NCBI RefSeq assembly: GCF_001278945.1
Contig: NZ_LGRV01000003.1
Span: forward strand, 1,674,001 to 1,738,000
Origin: Lysinibacillus contaminans
Lineage (GTDB): Bacteria > Bacillota > Bacilli > Bacillales_A > Planococcaceae
Length of the DNA: 64,000 nt
Direction of reading: 5' to 3'
Shown: positions 61,887 to 64,000 of the stretch, in pieces
How the letters are laid out: each line of letters begins with the position of its first letter
Numbering within the stretch: the stretch's first letter is position 1
Translations under genes and position numbers: made by a program
Notes under the pieces: model-generated
What the model saw: the letters and a program-made list of their open reading frames with translations, nothing else
What the model was told of the DNA's origin: nothing
Databases searched by the model: none

Positions 61887-62918
61887 TTAAGCCAGAGTAA
61901 TCAGTTCCTTACTATTATTCTGCTGACCTACGATAGTTAAGATTACTTTCCCTTTAGATTTTCCAGTTTCTACATAATTCATTGCTTTTGTAGCTTCTTC
62001 AAACGTAAAGATTTTATCAATCGTTGGTTTAATCTTCCTTGATTCCAGAAGTTCTGTTAATACTTGTAACTGTTGTCCGCTATGCTTCATGAAAAGAAAA
62101 GTGTATTCCACATCGTGCTTTTTTTCTAAACTAGTTAACTTAGCACTTGCTAATGAGAGTAACATTTTTTTAAAATGTCCCAGTCCCATTTCCTTTGCAA
62201 AACGACCATTTGGGGTACCAGAGATTGAAACAATCTTCCCACCTTTTTTTATTGTCAGAAATGACTTCTCTAATGTTGATCCCCCAATAGTATCAATTAC
62301 TGCATCATAATTCTTTATAATGTCTTCAAAGTTTTCTGTTTTATAATTAATAACTTCATCTGCACCAAGTGATTTTGCTAAATTGCTTCCCTCACTAGCT
62401 GTAGTTGCAACATAGGCTCCCATTTCTTTTGCAAGTTGTATAGCGAAAGTTCCTACACCACCAGAACCAGCATGAATTAAGATTTTTTGATTATTTTTAA
62501 CCTTCAAGATGTCGTAAAGAGCCTGGTAAGAAGTTAAACCAACCAAAGGGATAGATGCAGCTTCTTCAAAGCTAAGATTTTTAGGTTTTATCGCAATATC
62601 ATCTTCATGAACTGATAGGTACTCTGCAAATGTGCCAATCTTGTTAGAGCGGGGACGACCATAAACTTCATCGCCTACACTGAATTTTGTTACATCTTTT
62701 CCCACTTCAATAATCGTTCCCGCAAAATCGTTTCCTAATGTCAATGGCATATCGTAATGCAGCAGTAGTTTCAATTCGCCCTTTCGTATTTTTGTATCAA
62801 GTGGGTTAATACTCGCTGCATGTATTTTAACTAATACTTCATTATTACCTACTTTGGGTACTGGTCGCTCAATAAAAGTAGGCTCTTTCTTGTATGCTTC
62901 TATTGCAAATGCTCTCAT
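61887..62918 (-). CDS. NADP-dependent quinone-oxidoreductase-like protein (MDR, zinc-independent)
   Basis: 343 residues from ATG 62918 (AAGGAG seven bases before). GroES-like start AFAIEAYKKEP...VLVKIHAASINPLDTKIRKG, GNDFAGTIIEVG, then the Rossmann AGSGGVGTFAIQLAK (about 150-165). No structural or catalytic zinc Cys cluster, so quinone oxidoreductase/enoyl-reductase type. Reduces quinones or reactive enones with NADPH. Adjacent to an Old Yellow Enzyme gene, suggesting electrophile detoxification (inference). Confidence 0.9.
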   Translation of the reverse strand: MRAFAIEAYKKEPTFIERPVPKVGNNEVLVKIHAASINPLDTKIRKGELKLLLHYDMPLTLGNDFAGTIIEVGKDVTKFSVGDEVYGRPRSNKIGTFAEYLSVHEDDIAIKPKNLSFEEAASIPLVGLTSYQALYDILKVKNNQKILIHAGSGGVGTFAIQLAKEMGAYVATTASEGSNLAKSLGADEVINYKTENFEDIIKNYDAVIDTIGGSTLEKSFLTIKKGGKIVSISGTPNGRFAKEMGLGHFKKMLLSLASAKLTSLEKKHDVEYTFLFMKHSGQQLQVLTELLESRKIKPTIDKIFTFEEATKAMNYVETGKSKGKVILTIVGQQNNSKELITLA

Positions 62919-63080
62919 CACAAAACTCCTTTTTACTTGAATGAAATTACTGTTTACATAATTCTTATTTCCTTAAGTTTTAACGATTCCGGATTTCTTT
63001 TTTCATCCTTCAAGGAGGAACAATTTCCCCTAAACATTTTTTAGTTTAGGGGAAACTTAATTGATTATTACGGCTGATTT

Positions 63081-64000
63081 TTAATCATGTTCTTCATTCA
63101 AGAACGGGTAATCCGTATATCCTTCCGCCCCACCTGTATACATTGTATTTCGGTCAGGTTCGTTTAATTGCGCATTGACTTTCAAGCGCTTCACAAAATC
63201 CGGGTTTGCGATCAACCAAGTTCCTACAGTTACAACGTCAGCCAGTTCATTATCCAAGTCTACTGTTAATTTATCTAAAGGGCGTTCTGCTCGGTTAACG
63301 AGAAGTGCTTGTGACCAAAGCTTACGTATTTCTTGTAGTAATGGTTCGTTTCCAAAGTGCATGACGTGAAGATAGGCGAGCTTGAGCTTATTTAACTCCG
63401 CAATTAGATAATGGTACATATCAATACTTGTTTCTCCCTCTTCTATACCGTTTAGTGTACCTTGAGGTGAAAAACGAATACCCGTACGTTCGGCCCCAAT
63501 TTCTTCAACAACCGCTTTAGCTACTTCAATAGCAAATCGAGATCGGTTTGCTATTGAACCACCGTACGCATCTTGACGATGATTAGAGTTTTCGCTTAGG
63601 AACTGCTGAATTAGGTAACCGTTAGCCCCATGAATTTCGACACCATCGGCACCTGCTTCAATGGCTGCTCGTGCTGCCAAACGAAATTCATTGATTACAT
63701 CTTTAATTTCTCCTTCTGTTAACTCTCTAGGAGTAGGAATTTGCTTCATGCCTTGTGCAGTGAAAATTTCCACATTAGGAGCAATGGCTGAAGGAGCAAT
63801 GGCTTGACGGTGATGTGGTGTGTTATCTGGGTGTGATACACGCCCTACATGCATCAGTTGAATAAATATTTTACCACCTTCGCTATGAACTTTAGATGTT
63901 ACTTTTTTCCACCCTTCAATGTGAGCTTTCGTATAAATGCCTGGTGTATTTGTATACCCTTGCCCATCATCAGAAGGTTGAGTACCTTCACTTATAATTA
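63081..64000 (-). CDS. Old Yellow Enzyme family alkene reductase, C-terminal part (runs off right edge)
   Basis: The frame is open from the right edge (about 306 residues present). It reads IISEGTQPSDDGQGYTNTPGIYTKAHIEGWKKV, FIQLMHVGRVSHPDNT, FRLAARAAIEAGADGVEIHGANGYLIQQFLS and GGSIANRSRFAIEV in pieces, the OYE/NemA pattern; the tail is LIANPDFVKRLK. FMN enzymes of this type reduce alkenes conjugated to carbonyl or nitro groups. Located 163 bases upstream of the MDR oxidoreductase on the same strand. The flavin-binding N-terminus is outside the window. Confidence 0.93.
   Translation of the reverse strand, partial: IISEGTQPSDDGQGYTNTPGIYTKAHIEGWKKVTSKVHSEGGKIFIQLMHVGRVSHPDNTPHHRQAIAPSAIAPNVEIFTAQGMKQIPTPRELTEGEIKDVINEFRLAARAAIEAGADGVEIHGANGYLIQQFLSENSNHRQDAYGGSIANRSRFAIEVAKAVVEEIGAERTGIRFSPQGTLNGIEEGETSIDMYHYLIAELNKLKLAYLHVMHFGNEPLLQEIRKLWSQALLVNRAERPLDKLTVDLDNELADVVTVGTWLIANPDFVKRLKVNAQLNEPDRNTMYTGGAEGYTDYPFLNEEHD

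Overview
The window is a low-GC, AT-rich chromosomal segment from an endospore-forming member of the Bacillales. A CwlJ-type cortex-lytic enzyme (28.8-29.3 kb) and a YtaF-type sporulation membrane protein (45.0-45.6 kb) point to a spore former. Purine-rich GGAGG ribosome sites are nearly universal, and a dispersed GC-rich ~130-bp repeat of a kind I associate with Planococcaceae/Bacillaceae (Sporosarcina/Lysinibacillus type) recurs; the family-level placement is inference. No rRNA, tRNA or CRISPR array was seen. Most genes lie on the minus strand. Layout: 0-4.4 kb holds the start of an M48-type membrane protease gene and a tightly coupled GntR(YtrA-type)/ABC ATPase/ABC permease/sensor-like operon, preceded by an SMI1/KNR4 gene and four near-identical TGTATTAA-N4-TTAATACA operators. 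4.7-10.1 kb carries a uridine-kinase-like enzyme, an OatA-type cell-wall O-acetyltransferase, a NUDIX/lipoprotein pair and a DinB-fold protein. 10.5-14.5 kb has a chemoreceptor with a SigD-like promoter, a YdjM-type membrane hydrolase and a BmrR-like MerR regulator. 15.2-20.7 kb is a four-gene catabolic cluster: APC permease, aldehyde dehydrogenase, iron alcohol dehydrogenase and agmatinase-family ureohydrolase, fitting uptake and breakdown of a guanidino compound or polyamine (inference). 21-24.4 kb has two membrane protein plus XRE regulator units flanking decayed ABC-transporter remnants. 25-35.5 kb is an accessory stretch of singleton membrane, lipoprotein and small genes, several followed by related palindromic 3' elements that look like cassette boundaries, plus CwlJ, a DUF4256 gene, a frameshifted phage-type DnaD replication gene and two unreported-looking micro-ORFs. 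36-45.6 kb is more housekeeping-like: a flavin dehydrogenase, a zinc-ribbon HtrA-like protease, a YdbC-like PC4 protein, a DUF2089 three-gene operon, a Ca2+-type P-ATPase and YtaF. 46-52.7 kb looks like a defence or genome-conflict island: a truncated DUF2075 helicase, a candidate type I holin-like toxin with an antisense unit, a PD-(D/E)XK nuclease with a PUA/EVE-like tail, a MazG-like/HNH pair beside a CoiA-like zinc-ribbon protein, and a NERD nuclease. 53-64 kb contains a 41-bp minisatellite, two tandem paralogous membrane proteins with matching terminators, a lipoprotein whose expected ATG reads ATA, transposase debris, an SMI1 gene, a RibD/DHFR-like reductase, an intact IS3-family element sitting in the loop of a repeat hairpin, an MBL hydrolase, an MDR oxidoreductase and the 3' part of an Old Yellow Enzyme gene running off the right edge. 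The most interesting leads are the 3' cassette-like palindromes and the IS in one of them, the 46-52.7 kb island, the YtrA-type operator cluster pointing at a 14-codon stub, and the micro-ORF transcription units.
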